Positions 7,344 to 16,281 of a stretch of DNA of 59,056 nt are shown one piece after another. The stretch comes from Rhodopseudomonas faecalis (GTDB taxonomy: Bacteria > Pseudomonadota > Alphaproteobacteria > Rhizobiales > Xanthobacteraceae). Location: positions 70,551 through 129,606 of the forward strand of contig NZ_QJTI01000011.1 in assembly GCF_003217325.1 (NCBI RefSeq), read 5' to 3'. Every line of letters begins with the position of its first letter. Within the stretch, counting starts at the first letter, position 1. The notes beneath the pieces were generated by a model. The model saw nothing but the letters and a program-made list of their open reading frames with translations, had not been told where the DNA came from and made no database searches. The translations under genes and the position numbers were made by a program.

Positions 7344-10013
7344 CGGCGGCGACTGAACGATCTCGGGCAGCCCGACCAGCTCGGCGTAGTGCTCGATCGG
7401 GTGCGGCTTGCCAATGTAGTATCCTTGCACCGCGTCGCAGCCTTCCTGCACCAGGAAATGCAGCTGCTGTTGGGTTTCGACGCCCTCGGCGACGATCGAC
7501 ACGCCAAGACCGTGGCCGAGCCCGATCACCGCGCGAACGATTGCGGCCGATTGCGGATTGTGGCCGAGGTTCATCACAAAGGCGCGGTCGATCTTGATCT
7601 TGTCGAACGGGAACGCCTGCAGATAGGTCAGCGACGAATAGCCGCTGCCAAAATCATCCATCGAGATGCGGACGCCGAGCGCGGTCAAACGCCGCAGCAA
7701 CGACAATCCGCGATCGAAATCTTCGATCAGCACTCCCTCGGTGACCTCAAGTTCGAGCCGGCGCGGATTGAGCCCGGTTTCGAGCAGGATGGTATGCACC
7801 ACACTGACCAGATCGCTGTTCAGGAACTGGGCCGGCGACAGGTTGACAGCGACCTGCAGCGGATTGGCCCAGCTCGCCGCCTGGCGGCAGGCCTCGCGCA
7901 AAATCCATTCGCCAAGTTCGACGATCAGGCCGCTTTCCTCGGCCAGCGGAATGAAATCGCTGGGCGGCACATAGCCGCGGGTCGGATGCCGCCAGCGCGC
8001 CAGCGCCTCGAACCCGACCACTTCGTTGTTGCCATTGGGGCCGCTGCCGCGCGCCTGCGGCTGATAGAACAGCGAGATTTCGCCGTTCTTGACCGCCTTG
8101 GACAGGTCCTGATGCAGCACCCGGCGATCGCGGATCTGGCGGTCCATCTCCGGCTCGTACACCGAGACCGAGCCGCGCATCCGTGCTTTGGCGCGGAACA
8201 GCGCTGATCCGGCATTGGCGAGCAGCGTGGCGGCATCATCGCCATTATTAGGAAACACCGAGATGCCGGTGGTGATGCCGATCCGCATCGCCTTGCCGTC
8301 GATCAGGAAGCCATTGGCCAGCACCTTGGCCACAGTATCGGCCATCGCCAATCCGCCATCGGGCTGCGGTCCGTCGATGATCAGGCCGAACTCGTCGCCG
8401 CTGATGCGCGACACCACCCCGCCGCGGCAGGTCGAGCGCAGCTTGCCTGCAACCTCGATCAGCAGCTTGTCGCCGACGGTATTGCCGAACACATCGTTGA
8501 TCTCTTTCAGGCCATCGAGATCGATCGCCACCACCGCGAACTGCTCCGCGGTGTCGCGGCAGGCTTCGATCATCTGATCGAGCGAGTGCAGGAACGCGGC
8601 GCGGTTCGGCAGGTCGGTGAGACCGTCATGATACGCCATATGCGCCATCCGGGTCTCGGTCTGGCGCCGGTCGGTGACGTCCTCATGGGTCTTGATCAGG
8701 TATTTCGGCTGGCCGTGGTCATCGAGCACGGTCTGGCGGCGGGTGACGAACAACCGCAAGCCGTCCTTGGTGCTGATTGGCTGTTCCTCGGTCAGCAGCT
8801 GCCGGCGCTTGATCGCCATGCTGTCGCGCTCGCCGATCAGCTTGCTTTCCTTCGGATCGAAGATCTCGGCGACCGACAGACCGAGCGCATCCTCGCGGCG
8901 CCGATTGAGGATCGCCTCGGAATTGCGATTGGCCAGCAGATAGCGGCCGTCGACCGCGCTCTGCACGGTCATGCAAATCGGGATGTTGTCGATCACCAGT
9001 TCAAGGAACTTCTTGGCGCTCTCGAGTTCGCGCTCCAGCGAATGGCGCTCGGTGATGTCGTCGAACAGCGCGATCAGGAATTCCGGCTCGCCCTTGTCAT
9101 TGCAAGCCACCACCCGATCGGACGAAATGATGCGCGGGCCGCCGACATTGATCGTCATCTCGGCCTTGAGCGGCACGCGCAGATCGGCGATGGCGGCGCG
9201 ATCGGCGTCTCGAATGATCTGCGCGGTTTCGGCGTTGAACAGCTCATCGGCGCGGCGGCCGATCACACGCTCGCGCGGCAGCCGGGAGAAGCGCTCGAAC
9301 GCGCGATTGGCGAGGATGTAGCGGCCGTCCTCTACCGATTTGGCGACCACGCACACCGGAATGTTGTCGATCACCGATTCCAGGAATTGCTTGGTGGTGG
9401 CGAGTTGCTTGGACAGCTGACGCTGCTCGGTGCAGTCGTCGTGGGTGGAAATCGATCCGCCATTGGGCAGCTTCGAATATTTGATCAGCACCGACCGGCC
9501 GTTCGGAAGGTGCGACAAATGTTCGTCGCTGCCTTCGGTGCTGCGATAGAACTGCTCGGTCTCTTCATCGAGCGTGCCGTGCTGCCGGCGCAGCACCAGC
9601 AGATCTTCGGCGGTCATGCCAACGCGCAGGTCGTTGCGGCTCAGCTCATAGATCTCGAGATAGCGGTCATTGCAGAAGACCACCCGGCCTTCTGCATCCA
9701 TGATCACCATGCCTTGATTGAGGCGATTAAGCGCGGAATTGACCAGCAGGCTGCGCCGGCGATTGGCGCGCTTGATGCCGCGCATGGCCGACATCGTCCA
9801 GATCGTGACCGCGGCCAGGAACGACAGAATAACGGTCCCGCCGATGAACAGCTCCCACACAGGCAGCGACGAACCAGGCTCAACCATCGTAATGGAGCTG
9901 TCGATCTCGCCTGCCCGCGCGGACCCCATTGTCACCGATGCAGCAAGGCATCCGATCGTCCCTGATCGAGTCCAGGTCGATCCGACTCCTGCGCCCCTTT
10001 TACTGCCAGCCAT
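7302..10013 (-). CDS. Membrane PAS-PAS-PAS-GGDEF-EAL cyclic-di-GMP protein
   Basis: This is a 903-residue signalling protein. It has a signal-like N-terminus, a short periplasmic stretch and one membrane helix at about 52-76. Three PAS-like domains follow (about 85-195, 205-325, 335-450), with IDNIP repeats marking two of them. The GGDEF domain is at about 455-620 and the EAL domain at about 640-890. The cyclase motif reads SGDEF (538-542), and the usual RxxD inhibitory site just upstream is lost (Cys and Gly instead of Arg and Asp). The EAL motif (669-671) and DDFGSGYSSL are intact, so phosphodiesterase activity is the safer inference. The C-terminal ERIAEERIAV is encoded by a tandem repeat. 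It is divergent from the FAD oxidoreductase gene. Confidence 0.9.
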   Translation of the reverse strand: MAGSKRGAGVGSTWTRSGTIGCLAASVTMGSARAGEIDSSITMVEPGSSLPVWELFIGGTVILSFLAAVTIWTMSAMRGIKRANRRRSLLVNSALNRLNQGMVIMDAEGRVVFCNDRYLEIYELSRNDLRVGMTAEDLLVLRRQHGTLDEETEQFYRSTEGSDEHLSHLPNGRSVLIKYSKLPNGGSISTHDDCTEQRQLSKQLATTKQFLESVIDNIPVCVVAKSVEDGRYILANRAFERFSRLPRERVIGRRADELFNAETAQIIRDADRAAIADLRVPLKAEMTINVGGPRIISSDRVVACNDKGEPEFLIALFDDITERHSLERELESAKKFLELVIDNIPICMTVQSAVDGRYLLANRNSEAILNRRREDALGLSVAEIFDPKESKLIGERDSMAIKRRQLLTEEQPISTKDGLRLFVTRRQTVLDDHGQPKYLIKTHEDVTDRRQTETRMAHMAYHDGLTDLPNRAAFLHSLDQMIEACRDTAEQFAVVAIDLDGLKEINDVFGNTVGDKLLIEVAGKLRSTCRGGVVSRISGDEFGLIIDGPQPDGGLAMADTVAKVLANGFLIDGKAMRIGITTGISVFPNNGDDAATLLANAGSALFRAKARMRGSVSVYEPEMDRQIRDRRVLHQDLSKAVKNGEISLFYQPQARGSGPNGNNEVVGFEALARWRHPTRGYVPPSDFIPLAEESGLIVELGEWILREACRQAASWANPLQVAVNLSPAQFLNSDLVSVVHTILLETGLNPRRLELEVTEGVLIEDFDRGLSLLRRLTALGVRISMDDFGSGYSSLTYLQAFPFDKIKIDRAFVMNLGHNPQSAAIVRAVIGLGHGLGVSIVAEGVETQQQLHFLVQEGCDAVQGYYIGKPHPIEHYAELVGLPEIVQSPPLADERIAEERIAV

Positions 10014-10190
10014 GCACCACCCAGCGATTTACGGCAAAACCATGGGCGGTCCAGGTATGAATCGAGTAAACGCGGAGGCTCACAACCTACCAATTTGACC
10101 AAGTTTTGTTCAATTGGCGCGCTAAGGTTAACACTTCTCTCCGGCGCGAAATCCGTTACGCTGCATAGTTTTTTTGTGAGGCGGTGATTG

Positions 10191-11306
10191 ATGGACCAAG
10201 TCGATTGCATCGTTGTCGGCGCCGGAGTGGTCGGCCTGGCCATTGCGCGCCAGCTGGCGCTCGCCGGCCGCGAAGTCGTGGTGCTGGAGGCGGCCGACGC
10301 CATCGGCACCGGGACCTCGTCGCGCAACAGCGAGGTGATCCATGCCGGGATTTATTATCGGGCGGCCAGCCTGATGGCGCAGCTTTGCGTGCGCGGCCGC
10401 CGCCAGCTGTACGACTATTGCCGCGACCACGGCATTCCGCATCGCAGGACCGGCAAGCTGATCGTGGCCACCTCCCCGGCCGAAGCCGCCAAGCTGCAGG
10501 CGATCCGGGCCCATGCCGAGGCCAATGGCGTCGAGGAGCTGCAGGATCTCAGCGGCGATGCGGCCTGCGCGCTCGAACCGGCCTTGCACTGCGTCGCCGC
10601 GCTGCTGTCGCCGGCCACTGGCATCATCGACAGCCACGCGCTGATGCTGGCGCTGCGCGGCGAGGCCGAGGATCACGGCGCGGCCTTCGCTTTTCTCGCG
10701 CCGTTTGCGAGCGCGCGCGTCGTTGCCGAGGGTTTTGAGGTCGATGTCGGCGGCGACGCGCCGATGACGCTGGGCTGCCGGCTGCTGGTCAATGCCGCGG
10801 GACTGAGTGCCCCGGCGGTCGCGCAGCGCATCACGGGCATGCCGCGCGAGCACATCCCCACCGCGTATTACGCCAAGGGCAATTACTTCAGTTGCAGCGT
10901 GCGCGCGCCGTTTTCACGGCTGATCTATCCGGTGCCCGAGCCGGGCGGGCTCGGCGTGCATCTCACGCTCGACCTCGCCGGCCAGGCGCGGTTCGGCCCC
11001 GATGTCGAATGGATTGATGAGATCGACTACCAGGTCGATCCATCGCGTGCCGAACGATTCTACCCGGCGATCCGCCGCTATTGGCCGGAGCTGCCCGACG
11101 GCGCGCTGGTGCCGGCCTATTCCGGCATCCGGCCCAAAATCGTACCGCAAGCGATAGCGGTGCAGGATTTTACAATCCAAGGTCGAAGCACTCACGGCGT
11201 CGATGGCCTGATCAATCTGTTCGGCATCGAATCGCCTGGCCTGACCTCCTGTCTTGCGATTGCCGATCTGGTCGGCGAACTGGCTCAATCGCCAACCATG
11301 GCATGA
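10191..11306 (+). CDS. FAD-dependent oxidoreductase, L-2-hydroxyglutarate dehydrogenase-like
   Basis: This 371-residue flavoprotein belongs to the DAO/LhgO family. The dinucleotide-binding motif [12 protein letters not shown] is near residues 8-19, followed by the conserved [14 protein letters not shown] segment seen in L-2-hydroxyglutarate oxidases. A second family segment, [13 protein letters not shown], is in the middle, and the C-terminus keeps [12 protein letters not shown] 10191 follows a GAGGCGG-like site; a TTG directly before it would add one codon. It is a single gene divergent from the cyclic-di-GMP protein. L-2-hydroxyglutarate is the likely substrate, but related 2-hydroxy or amino acids remain possible. 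Confidence 0.85.
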   Translation: MDQVDCIVVGAGVVGLAIARQLALAGREVVVLEAADAIGTGTSSRNSEVIHAGIYYRAASLMAQLCVRGRRQLYDYCRDHGIPHRRTGKLIVATSPAEAAKLQAIRAHAEANGVEELQDLSGDAACALEPALHCVAALLSPATGIIDSHALMLALRGEAEDHGAAFAFLAPFASARVVAEGFEVDVGGDAPMTLGCRLLVNAAGLSAPAVAQRITGMPREHIPTAYYAKGNYFSCSVRAPFSRLIYPVPEPGGLGVHLTLDLAGQARFGPDVEWIDEIDYQVDPSRAERFYPAIRRYWPELPDGALVPAYSGIRPKIVPQAIAVQDFTIQGRSTHGVDGLINLFGIESPGLTSCLAIADLVGELAQSPTMA

Positions 11307-11419
11307 TCATCGTCCTGCAGCGCGCGTGACCATCAACGCGAGGCCGTGGCCGCGCCGCGATTCTGATCGCACACACACGGAGCCGAGCTGAGTCGCAGGC
11401 AGCTACCACGGCGCGCGCA

Positions 11420-11544
11420 TACACCAACGGCGATTGAAAACGCCTTTCTGCACGTCATGGCCGGGCTGGTCCCGCCACCCACGTCTCTCATCCGGCAGCG
11501 TTGTTGGACTAAGACGTGGATACCCGCGACAAGCGCGGGCATGA
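11420..11544 (+). repeat. Dispersed palindromic repeat, family A, copy 2
   Basis: The core CGTCATGGCCGGGCTGGTCC starts at 11453, and the element ends with ACGTGGATACCCGCG and GCGCGGGCATGACGG at about 11512-11544. The ATACCAACGGCGATTG flank at 11420-11435 matches the flank of copies 1 and 3. It lies in the long intergenic gap after the FAD oxidoreductase gene. Confidence 0.72.
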
Positions 11545-11995
11545 CGGATCAATCGGAGCCGCAGGACACAAGCTTCCAAGACTACGCACGCATGGCCGCG
11601 CGTAGTCGGGTGAGGACACGCGCTGCTGCAAAACTGGTGTTGGCGTGATCGGTGATGTCGCGCGTGCGAACCGAACCTGGCTGATGCTCAGCCGAGATGG
11701 CGCGACCAAAGAGCGCACGATAACCAGCAACGCATCATCCCGATAACCCGTCGTGATCGATGCGCGCGTGGCGACCTTCTCGACCGACCCGCCTCAATCA
11801 AACGATCCTGCTCAACTGAGCTGCGTCAGCTGATCTTGGTCGATGTGCTTGAGCCGGACTGTCGCAGCCAAGGTGTTTCAAGCAAACGCTCTCGACCCAT
11901 CTCGCGGCCGCGTTGGCGTAACCGCGAGAACTCGGCCTCAAGGCTGGCTGAAACTATCGATGCTGGGATTGTGCGGGAGGATGGCGGGGATAAAG

Positions 11996-12075
11996 CGGGG
12001 CGCCGGGGCCGGCTACGATGACGACAACGCCGCGTTGGGCAAGTTGTAGTGGTGAGCCGAAGGTCCGGCGCCCCG
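11996..12075. other. Nested stem-loop element (candidate structured RNA)
   Basis: The 11-base arm CGGGGCGCCGG (11996-12006) is the exact reverse complement of 12065-12075. Inside it CGGCT (12010-12014) pairs with AGCCG (12055-12059), and ACAAC (12024-12028) pairs with GTTGT (12043-12047). The three stems are properly nested. The element lies directly downstream of the leftward ydcH-like gene. It could be a terminator or processing structure, or an independent small RNA. No known RNA family is recognised. Confidence 0.35.
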
Positions 12076-12083
12076 TTGAGTTA

Positions 12084-12269
12084 CTAGTGTACGGTGTCGT
12101 CGACGTTTTGACGGAGCCGTTCGATCTGGTCTTTCACCAGGAGCTTGCGGCGCTTCAATTCAACGATACGCAGGTCGTCGGTGGAAAGGTGCACAAGAGC
12201 TTCGTGCAGTTCGTTTTCGAGAAGCTTATGTTTGCGCTCCAGTTCAACGAGATGCGCCTGAATTGCCAT
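12084..12269 (-). CDS. YdcH/DUF465 family small coiled-coil protein
   Basis: This protein of 61 residues is almost entirely one charged helix (HLVELERKHKLLENEL, then LKRRKLLVKDQIERL), the DUF465/YdcH pattern. The biochemical role of the family is not established. I chose ATG 12269 because a GAGGAGG site lies 6 bases upstream; a TTG two codons earlier would touch that site. It is divergent from a second DUF465 gene, with 320 bases between them. Confidence 0.85.
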   Translation of the reverse strand: MAIQAHLVELERKHKLLENELHEALVHLSTDDLRIVELKRRKLLVKDQIERLRQNVDDTVH

Positions 12270-12589
12270 ATCCAACCTCCTCGGTGCGATTGAACTTCAG
12301 ACTGTAGGTAGTAGTGAGTTTACATCACTCAATGCGTCTGTCGATCGAAATCCAAAAAACGTCATGCGTCTTAAGGAGCATCGGCAACGAACCGTGAATG
12401 GCCTAGCGTCGCAGGGATTTGCGGCAATGCGCATGTTGTGGTGCAACCGCGCCGGGTTTTGGCCTGCTTTCACGCGCACTGACGTTCTTTTGCGAGTGCT
12501 GCTTGCGAGACTGCCGCCAGGGAGCGATAATTCGCCGCACGTTTCGACTGTCCTCGATCGCAATGCAGCGATCCAAAATCAACGGCCTC
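12270..12589. other. Shared upstream region of two divergent DUF465 genes
   Basis: These 320 bases hold both promoters of the divergent pair. The part next to the leftward gene is relatively AT-rich (about 12290-12370). I see no clear dyad or third gene. The GC-rich part near the rightward gene may include untranslated leader. Confidence 0.4.
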
Positions 12590-12796
12590 ATGAACGACGA
12601 AGATCAGGGCGAACTGATCGCCGAGCTCACCAAGCTGCAGCAGGAGCATCGCGACCTCGACGCAGCGATCGATGCTTTGCATCATTCGCCGGCGCCCGAC
12701 CTGCTCCGATTACAGCGGCTGAAAAAGCGCAAGCTGGTGCTGCGCGACCGCATAGCGTTCATCGAAGATCAAATCACCCCCGACATTATCGCGTAG
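12590..12796 (+). CDS. YdcH/DUF465 family small coiled-coil protein, second copy
   Basis: This 68-residue protein has the DUF465 layout: NDEDQGELIAEL, then EHRDLDAAIDAL, then LKKRKLVLRDRIAFIEDQ. It resembles the divergent gene at 12084 in the lysine-rich turn and the final helix. Start choice is weak: ATG 12590 begins the conserved part, ATG 12563 would add nine residues, and neither has a strong ribosome-binding site. Its last 11 bases overlap the convergent diguanylate cyclase gene. Confidence 0.72.
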   Translation: MNDEDQGELIAELTKLQQEHRDLDAAIDALHHSPAPDLLRLQRLKKRKLVLRDRIAFIEDQITPDIIA

Positions 12797-13508
12797 CGAC
12801 CTCCTGTGCGGCTGATTCAGCCGCCTCAGCCGCCAGGCGACGGCGCACCAGTTTGCGCGCATACATGGCGCGGTCGGCCGCGGCCATCGCCTCGCGCGCA
12901 TCAGATTGCGGACCGAGCATGGCGACCCCGGTCGAAATGCCGGCCTGCGCGCTTTCGCCGCTGAACTGAAAGCGCAGCGCATCGACACCGTTTTCGAGAG
13001 TGTCGGCCTTGGCGTGGGCGTCCGCCTCGCTGAGATTCCAGAGCAGCAGCACGAATTCGTCGCCGCCCAGCCGCGCCAGCACATCGGAGGCGCGCACCTG
13101 GCGCAGCATCTCGGCGACCACCGCCTTCAACACCTCGTCCCCGGCGGCATGGCCGAACCGATCATTGATCGGTTTCAGCCGATCGACATCGATCATGATC
13201 AGCGCGCCGGTGGCGCCATAGCGCTTGATATAGGCGACCGCGCGATCGAGCTCGCGCTGGAAACCGCGCCGATTGAGAATACCTAGCAAGAAGTCGGTAT
13301 CGGCGCTGGCCCGCAGCTCGTCGATGGTGCTGAGCGCCGCTGTCAGCTGCGCTTTCAGGCGCTTGATCTGCTGTTTGGCGGCCTTGAGCTGCAACGCGGC
13401 CGCCTGTTCCGGCCCCCCAGGCGACGCGGCCGGGTCTCCGGCACCGGGCGCCGCCACGGCTCGGGACCGGCGGTTTCCTGGTTTCGTCGCTTTGGAGGGA
13501 ATGGTCAT
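12786..13508 (-). CDS. Diguanylate cyclase with coiled-coil N-terminus
   Basis: This 240-residue cytoplasmic protein makes cyclic-di-GMP. An Ala/Pro-rich N-terminus (1-35) leads into a helical coiled-coil segment (about 38-68, LKAAKQQIKRLKAQL). The GGDEF domain follows at about 70-225. The active-site motif is the canonical RLGGDEF, and the RASD inhibitory site lies five residues upstream, so product inhibition is expected. There is no sensory domain or membrane helix. Its 3' end overlaps the convergent DUF465 gene by 11 bases, and its start faces purE. Confidence 0.9.
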   Translation of the reverse strand: MTIPSKATKPGNRRSRAVAAPGAGDPAASPGGPEQAAALQLKAAKQQIKRLKAQLTAALSTIDELRASADTDFLLGILNRRGFQRELDRAVAYIKRYGATGALIMIDVDRLKPINDRFGHAAGDEVLKAVVAEMLRQVRASDVLARLGGDEFVLLLWNLSEADAHAKADTLENGVDALRFQFSGESAQAGISTGVAMLGPQSDAREAMAAADRAMYARKLVRRRLAAEAAESAAQEVATR

Positions 13509-13629
13509 GCAATCAAGGCTTGCCGCTCTTCATGAATAAAGGATAGTCCATTCTGGTCGCTTTGCCAGTTTATGAGGTGGTTCGCTCCCCTCCTGGCTAT
13601 CTTCATGGAAATTCGGAAGAACTGATGGA

Positions 13630-14121
13630 ATGACCGTTCCTGTCGCGATCATCATGGGAAGCCAGTCGGACTGGGATACCATGCGGCACGCCGCCGACAC
13701 CCTGACGGCGCTCGGCGTTGCGCATCATGCAAAGATCGTTTCCGCCCATCGCACCCCGGAGCGGCTTTACCAGTTCGCCAAAGGCGCCAAGGCCGCGGGC
13801 TATCAGGTGGTGATCGCCGGGGCCGGCGGCGCCGCCCATCTGCCCGGCATGACCGCCTCGCTGACGGAACTGCCGGTGTTTGGCGTTCCCGTCGAATCGA
13901 AAACCATGTCGGGGCTCGATTCGCTGTATTCGATCGTGCAGATGCCGGCGGGCATCCCGGTCGGCACGCTGGCGATCGGCAGGGCCGGCGCGGTCAACGC
14001 GGCGCTGCTGGCTGCGAGCGTGCTGGCGCTGCAGGACGAGGCGCTGGCCACCCGGCTGGCGGCTTGGCGCAAGCGGCAGACCGATGCCGTGGCCGAGCGC
14101 CCGGAGGGCGCCGCATCGTGA
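13630..14121 (+). CDS. purE: N5-carboxyaminoimidazole ribonucleotide mutase PurE
   Basis: PurE converts N5-CAIR to CAIR in de novo purine synthesis. Its 163 residues and family segments [20 protein letters not shown] and [11 protein letters not shown] are those of class I PurE, including the active-site Ser/Asp and the His of SAHR. The stop overlaps the purK GTG start in a GTGA tetranucleotide, so the two form a coupled operon. A short Glu/Arg/Ala tail ends the protein. Confidence 0.96.
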   Translation: MTVPVAIIMGSQSDWDTMRHAADTLTALGVAHHAKIVSAHRTPERLYQFAKGAKAAGYQVVIAGAGGAAHLPGMTASLTELPVFGVPVESKTMSGLDSLYSIVQMPAGIPVGTLAIGRAGAVNAALLAASVLALQDEALATRLAAWRKRQTDAVAERPEGAAS

Positions 14122-15230
14122 GCGCTGCTGAGCGGGTGACGCTGAAGCCCGGCGATACTATTGGCATCCTCGGCGGCGGTCAGCTTGGCCGCATGCTGGC
14201 GCTGGCGGCAGCCCGGCTTGGCCTGAAATGCCAGGTGTTTTCGCCCGATCCGGATTCGCCGGCATTCGACGTGGTGCAATACGCCACCTGCGCCGAATAT
14301 GCCGATGTCGAGGCGCTGGAGCGCTTTGCCACCGACGTCGACGTCATCACCTACGAATTCGAGAACATTCCCTCCTCGGTCGCCACCATCCTGGAAGCGC
14401 GGCGCCCGGTGCGCCCGAATTGCCGGATTTTGGAAACCACCCAGGACCGGCTGATCGAGAAGGACTTTGTCACCAGCCTCGGCATTCCGACCGCGCCCTA
14501 TCGGGCGGTGTCGTCCGCCACCGAGCTGCACGACGCGGTGGCCGATCTCGGCCGGCCCGCGGTGCTGAAAACCCGCCGATTCGGCTATGACGGCAAGGGC
14601 CAGGCGATGATCCGGCCCGGCGATGATCTTGTCGCGATCTGGGACAATCTCGACACCCGCGCGGCGATTCTCGAGGGATTCGTGCCGTTCGAGCGCGAAA
14701 TCTCGGTGATCGCGACCCGCGGCGCCGACGGCCAGGTGGTGTCGTTCGACGTCACCGAAAACGACCACCGCAACCACATCTTGAAGGTTTCGCGCGCCCC
14801 GGCCGCGATCGCCGACGATGTGGCGGCGCGCGCCCGCGCGATCGCGGAAACCATCGCCAATGCGCTCGGCTATGTCGGCACGCTGGCGGTCGAAATGTTC
14901 GTGGCGCCCAGCGACGACGGGCTGCAGGTGCTGGTCAATGAAATCGCGCCGCGCGTGCATAATTCCGGCCATTGGACGCTGGATGGCGCCTCGGTGTCGC
15001 AGTTTGAGCAGCATATCCGCGCCATTGCCGGCTGGCCGCTGGCCCCTGCGGTTCGCCACGGGTCGGTGACCATGACCAATCTGATCGGCGACGAGGTCCA
15101 CGACTTCCCGCGCTGGCTGACGGTCCCCGGTGCCACCGTTCATCTCTATGGCAAGCGCGAGGCCCGCCCCGGCCGCAAGATGGGCCACGTCACCGTGGTC
15201 ACCGGAGGCTCCGAACCGACCCCAAGCTGA
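14118..15230 (+). CDS. purK: N5-carboxyaminoimidazole ribonucleotide synthase PurK
   Basis: PurK makes N5-CAIR from AIR, ATP and bicarbonate, supplying PurE. The ATP-grasp protein of 370 residues opens with [17 protein letters not shown] and keeps [12 protein letters not shown] and [15 protein letters not shown] chose GTG 14118, which overlaps the purE stop by four bases; the longer in-frame reading upstream would run inside purE. A hairpin with CGGATGC arms (15244-15250 and 15264-15270) follows the stop and could end the transcript, although it lacks a T-run. Confidence 0.96.
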   Translation: MSAAERVTLKPGDTIGILGGGQLGRMLALAAARLGLKCQVFSPDPDSPAFDVVQYATCAEYADVEALERFATDVDVITYEFENIPSSVATILEARRPVRPNCRILETTQDRLIEKDFVTSLGIPTAPYRAVSSATELHDAVADLGRPAVLKTRRFGYDGKGQAMIRPGDDLVAIWDNLDTRAAILEGFVPFEREISVIATRGADGQVVSFDVTENDHRNHILKVSRAPAAIADDVAARARAIAETIANALGYVGTLAVEMFVAPSDDGLQVLVNEIAPRVHNSGHWTLDGASVSQFEQHIRAIAGWPLAPAVRHGSVTMTNLIGDEVHDFPRWLTVPGATVHLYGKREARPGRKMGHVTVVTGGSEPTPS

Positions 15231-15324
15231 CGTCGAAATCGGCCGGATGCAGCGGTTTTCCCCGCATCCGACGAAAGATCGCCCCGGCAAGGTGGACTTT
15301 CACGTTTCGATCTGGTACATGGCG

Positions 15325-15342
15325 GCCCTCAAGGTAGAGGGC
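15325..15342 (+). promoter_or_regulatory. Stem-loop in the rpsU leader
   Basis: GCCCTC (15325-15330) and GAGGGC (15337-15342) form a perfect 6-bp stem with a 6-base loop about 65 bases before the rpsU start. It lies within the purK-rpsU gap, where the rpsU promoter must be. A role as a leader structure is speculative. Confidence 0.25.
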
Positions 15343-15405
15343 GTGGCCTCCTGTCAGCCCTTCGCTTTTTCAGAAATTCAATCCGATCAATGAAGAGGAT
15401 GCCGC

Positions 15406-15684
15406 GTGCAGGTTCTCGTCCGCGATAACAATGTCGATCAGGCTCTCAAGGCGCTGAAGAAGAAGATGCAGCGTGAGGGCATTTTCCGCGAGATGAAGCT
15501 CCGCGGTCATTACGAGAAGCCCTCTGAGAAGAAGGCCCGCGAAAAGGCGGAAGCCGTGCGTCGTGCACGCAAGCTGGCCCGCAAGAAGCTGCAGCGCGAA
15601 GGCCTGCTGCCGATGAAGCCGAAGCCGGCTTTCGGCGCTGATCGCCGCGGTGCCGCTGGCGCACGTCCGGCTGCTGCTCGCTAA
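15406..15684 (+). CDS. rpsU: 30S ribosomal protein S21 (bS21)
   Basis: This is a small-subunit ribosomal protein of 92 residues with the bS21 pattern [20 protein letters not shown] and [19 protein letters not shown]. It is longer than the 71-residue enterobacterial form because of a C-terminal Arg/Ala-rich extension, which is common in this bacterial group. The start is a GTG preceded by AAGAGGA. A terminator hairpin follows at 15717-15738. Confidence 0.96.
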   Translation: MQVLVRDNNVDQALKALKKKMQREGIFREMKLRGHYEKPSEKKAREKAEAVRRARKLARKKLQREGLLPMKPKPAFGADRRGAAGARPAAAR

Positions 15685-15716
15685 GTCGCGATCGTCGCGC
15701 TGCTGGACTATTCAAT

Positions 15717-15738
15717 GCGGGCCCTCGTGGCCCGCTTT
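15717..15738 (+). terminator. Intrinsic terminator after rpsU
   Basis: GCGGGCC (15717-15723) and GGCCCGC (15729-15735) form a perfect 7-bp stem with a 5-base loop, followed by TTTGT. It lies 33 bases after the rpsU stop. Confidence 0.7.
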
Positions 15739-15823
15739 GTCGTTCGGCTGCGTGATGTTCGATAAGCGCGATCGTTCGGCAGGCTCAGTCGGTTGACCTG
15801 ATATCATCGGGTCGTACCAATGA

Positions 15824-15946
15824 CCGTCATGCCCGCGCTTGTCGCGGGCATCCACGTCTTGAAATCACTGAAAGATCAAAGGCGTGGATGGCCGGGACGA
15901 GCCCGGCCATGACGACTGGCAGGTTGGTATCAATCGCCGTTGGTAT
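15824..15946 (-). repeat. Dispersed palindromic repeat, family A, copy 3
   Basis: This copy is in the opposite orientation to copies 1 and 2. It starts CCGTCATGCCCGCGCTTGTC and ends CGAGCCCGGCCATGACG, with GGTTGGTATCAATCGCC as the matching flank near 15921-15938. It lies between rpsU and the Lys/Asp-repeat gene. Confidence 0.72.
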
Positions 15947-16074
15947 GATATGAGATAACGCAACGTCCGGTCCGCGAGGATCGGGCGTTGTCGTTTGTGG
16001 ATGCCCCTTTGGCGCAGGGTGAACCGCCCGAATCGCGGCAGTCCTGATCACCGCCCCCACTGATCTTGTAGCGC

Positions 16075-16197
16075 TGATACCAACGGCCATTGAGCCTGCT
16101 GTCGCGTCATGGCCTCGCTCGCCCGGCGCCACCAACGCCTTGGATGTTGAGCAACCTTCAAAACGTCAATGCCCGCGACGAGGCGCGGGCATGGCGA
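16075..16197 (+). repeat. Dispersed palindromic repeat, family A, degenerate copy 4
   Basis: The flank GATACCAACGGCCATTG (16076-16092) and core CGTCATGGCC (16105-16114) are recognisable. The distal arm GCCCGCGACGAGGCGCGGGC has diverged. It is 130 bases from copy 3 and in the opposite orientation. Together the two copies fill most of the 597-base gap 15685-16281, in which I see no gene. Confidence 0.55.
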
Positions 16198-16229
16198 ATT
16201 TCCGAGATACGTTGTTATCAAATGAGATG

Positions 16230-16252
16230 CGGCTCTGATTCCATCAGAGCCG
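16230..16252 (-). terminator. Perfect 9-bp hairpin after the Lys/Asp-repeat gene
   Basis: CGGCTCTGA (16230-16238) and TCAGAGCCG (16244-16252) pair exactly around a 5-base loop. It lies 30 bases beyond the leftward stop codon at 16282, so it may end that transcript. The trailing sequence is only weakly T-rich. Similar hairpins occur at 34693 and 42587. Confidence 0.45.
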
Positions 16253-16281
16253 ATCTGTAGAGCCGCGCCGTGTTTGCCGCT

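Larger units (their letters stand above)
11307..12083. other. 777-bp intergenic region with repeats, no gene seen
   Basis: Apart from a family A palindromic repeat (11420-11544) and a nested stem-loop element (11996-12075), I see no gene in these bases. The short open frames here lack ribosome-binding sites and family resemblance. The stretch 11560-11990 has no repeat or motif that I can name. Confidence 0.5.

Noticed and set aside
13803-15290. Long minus-strand open frame (495 codons) opposite purE-purK
   Set aside because: It is antisense to two certain genes in GC-rich DNA. Its translation is low-complexity Arg/Ala/Gly with no family pattern. The same applies to long antisense frames at 8586-9965, 27913-29664, 44139-45851 and 48800-50818.
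15231-15405. 6S RNA between purK and rpsU
   Set aside because: The gap has two short hairpins but not the long closing stem and central bubble of 6S RNA.
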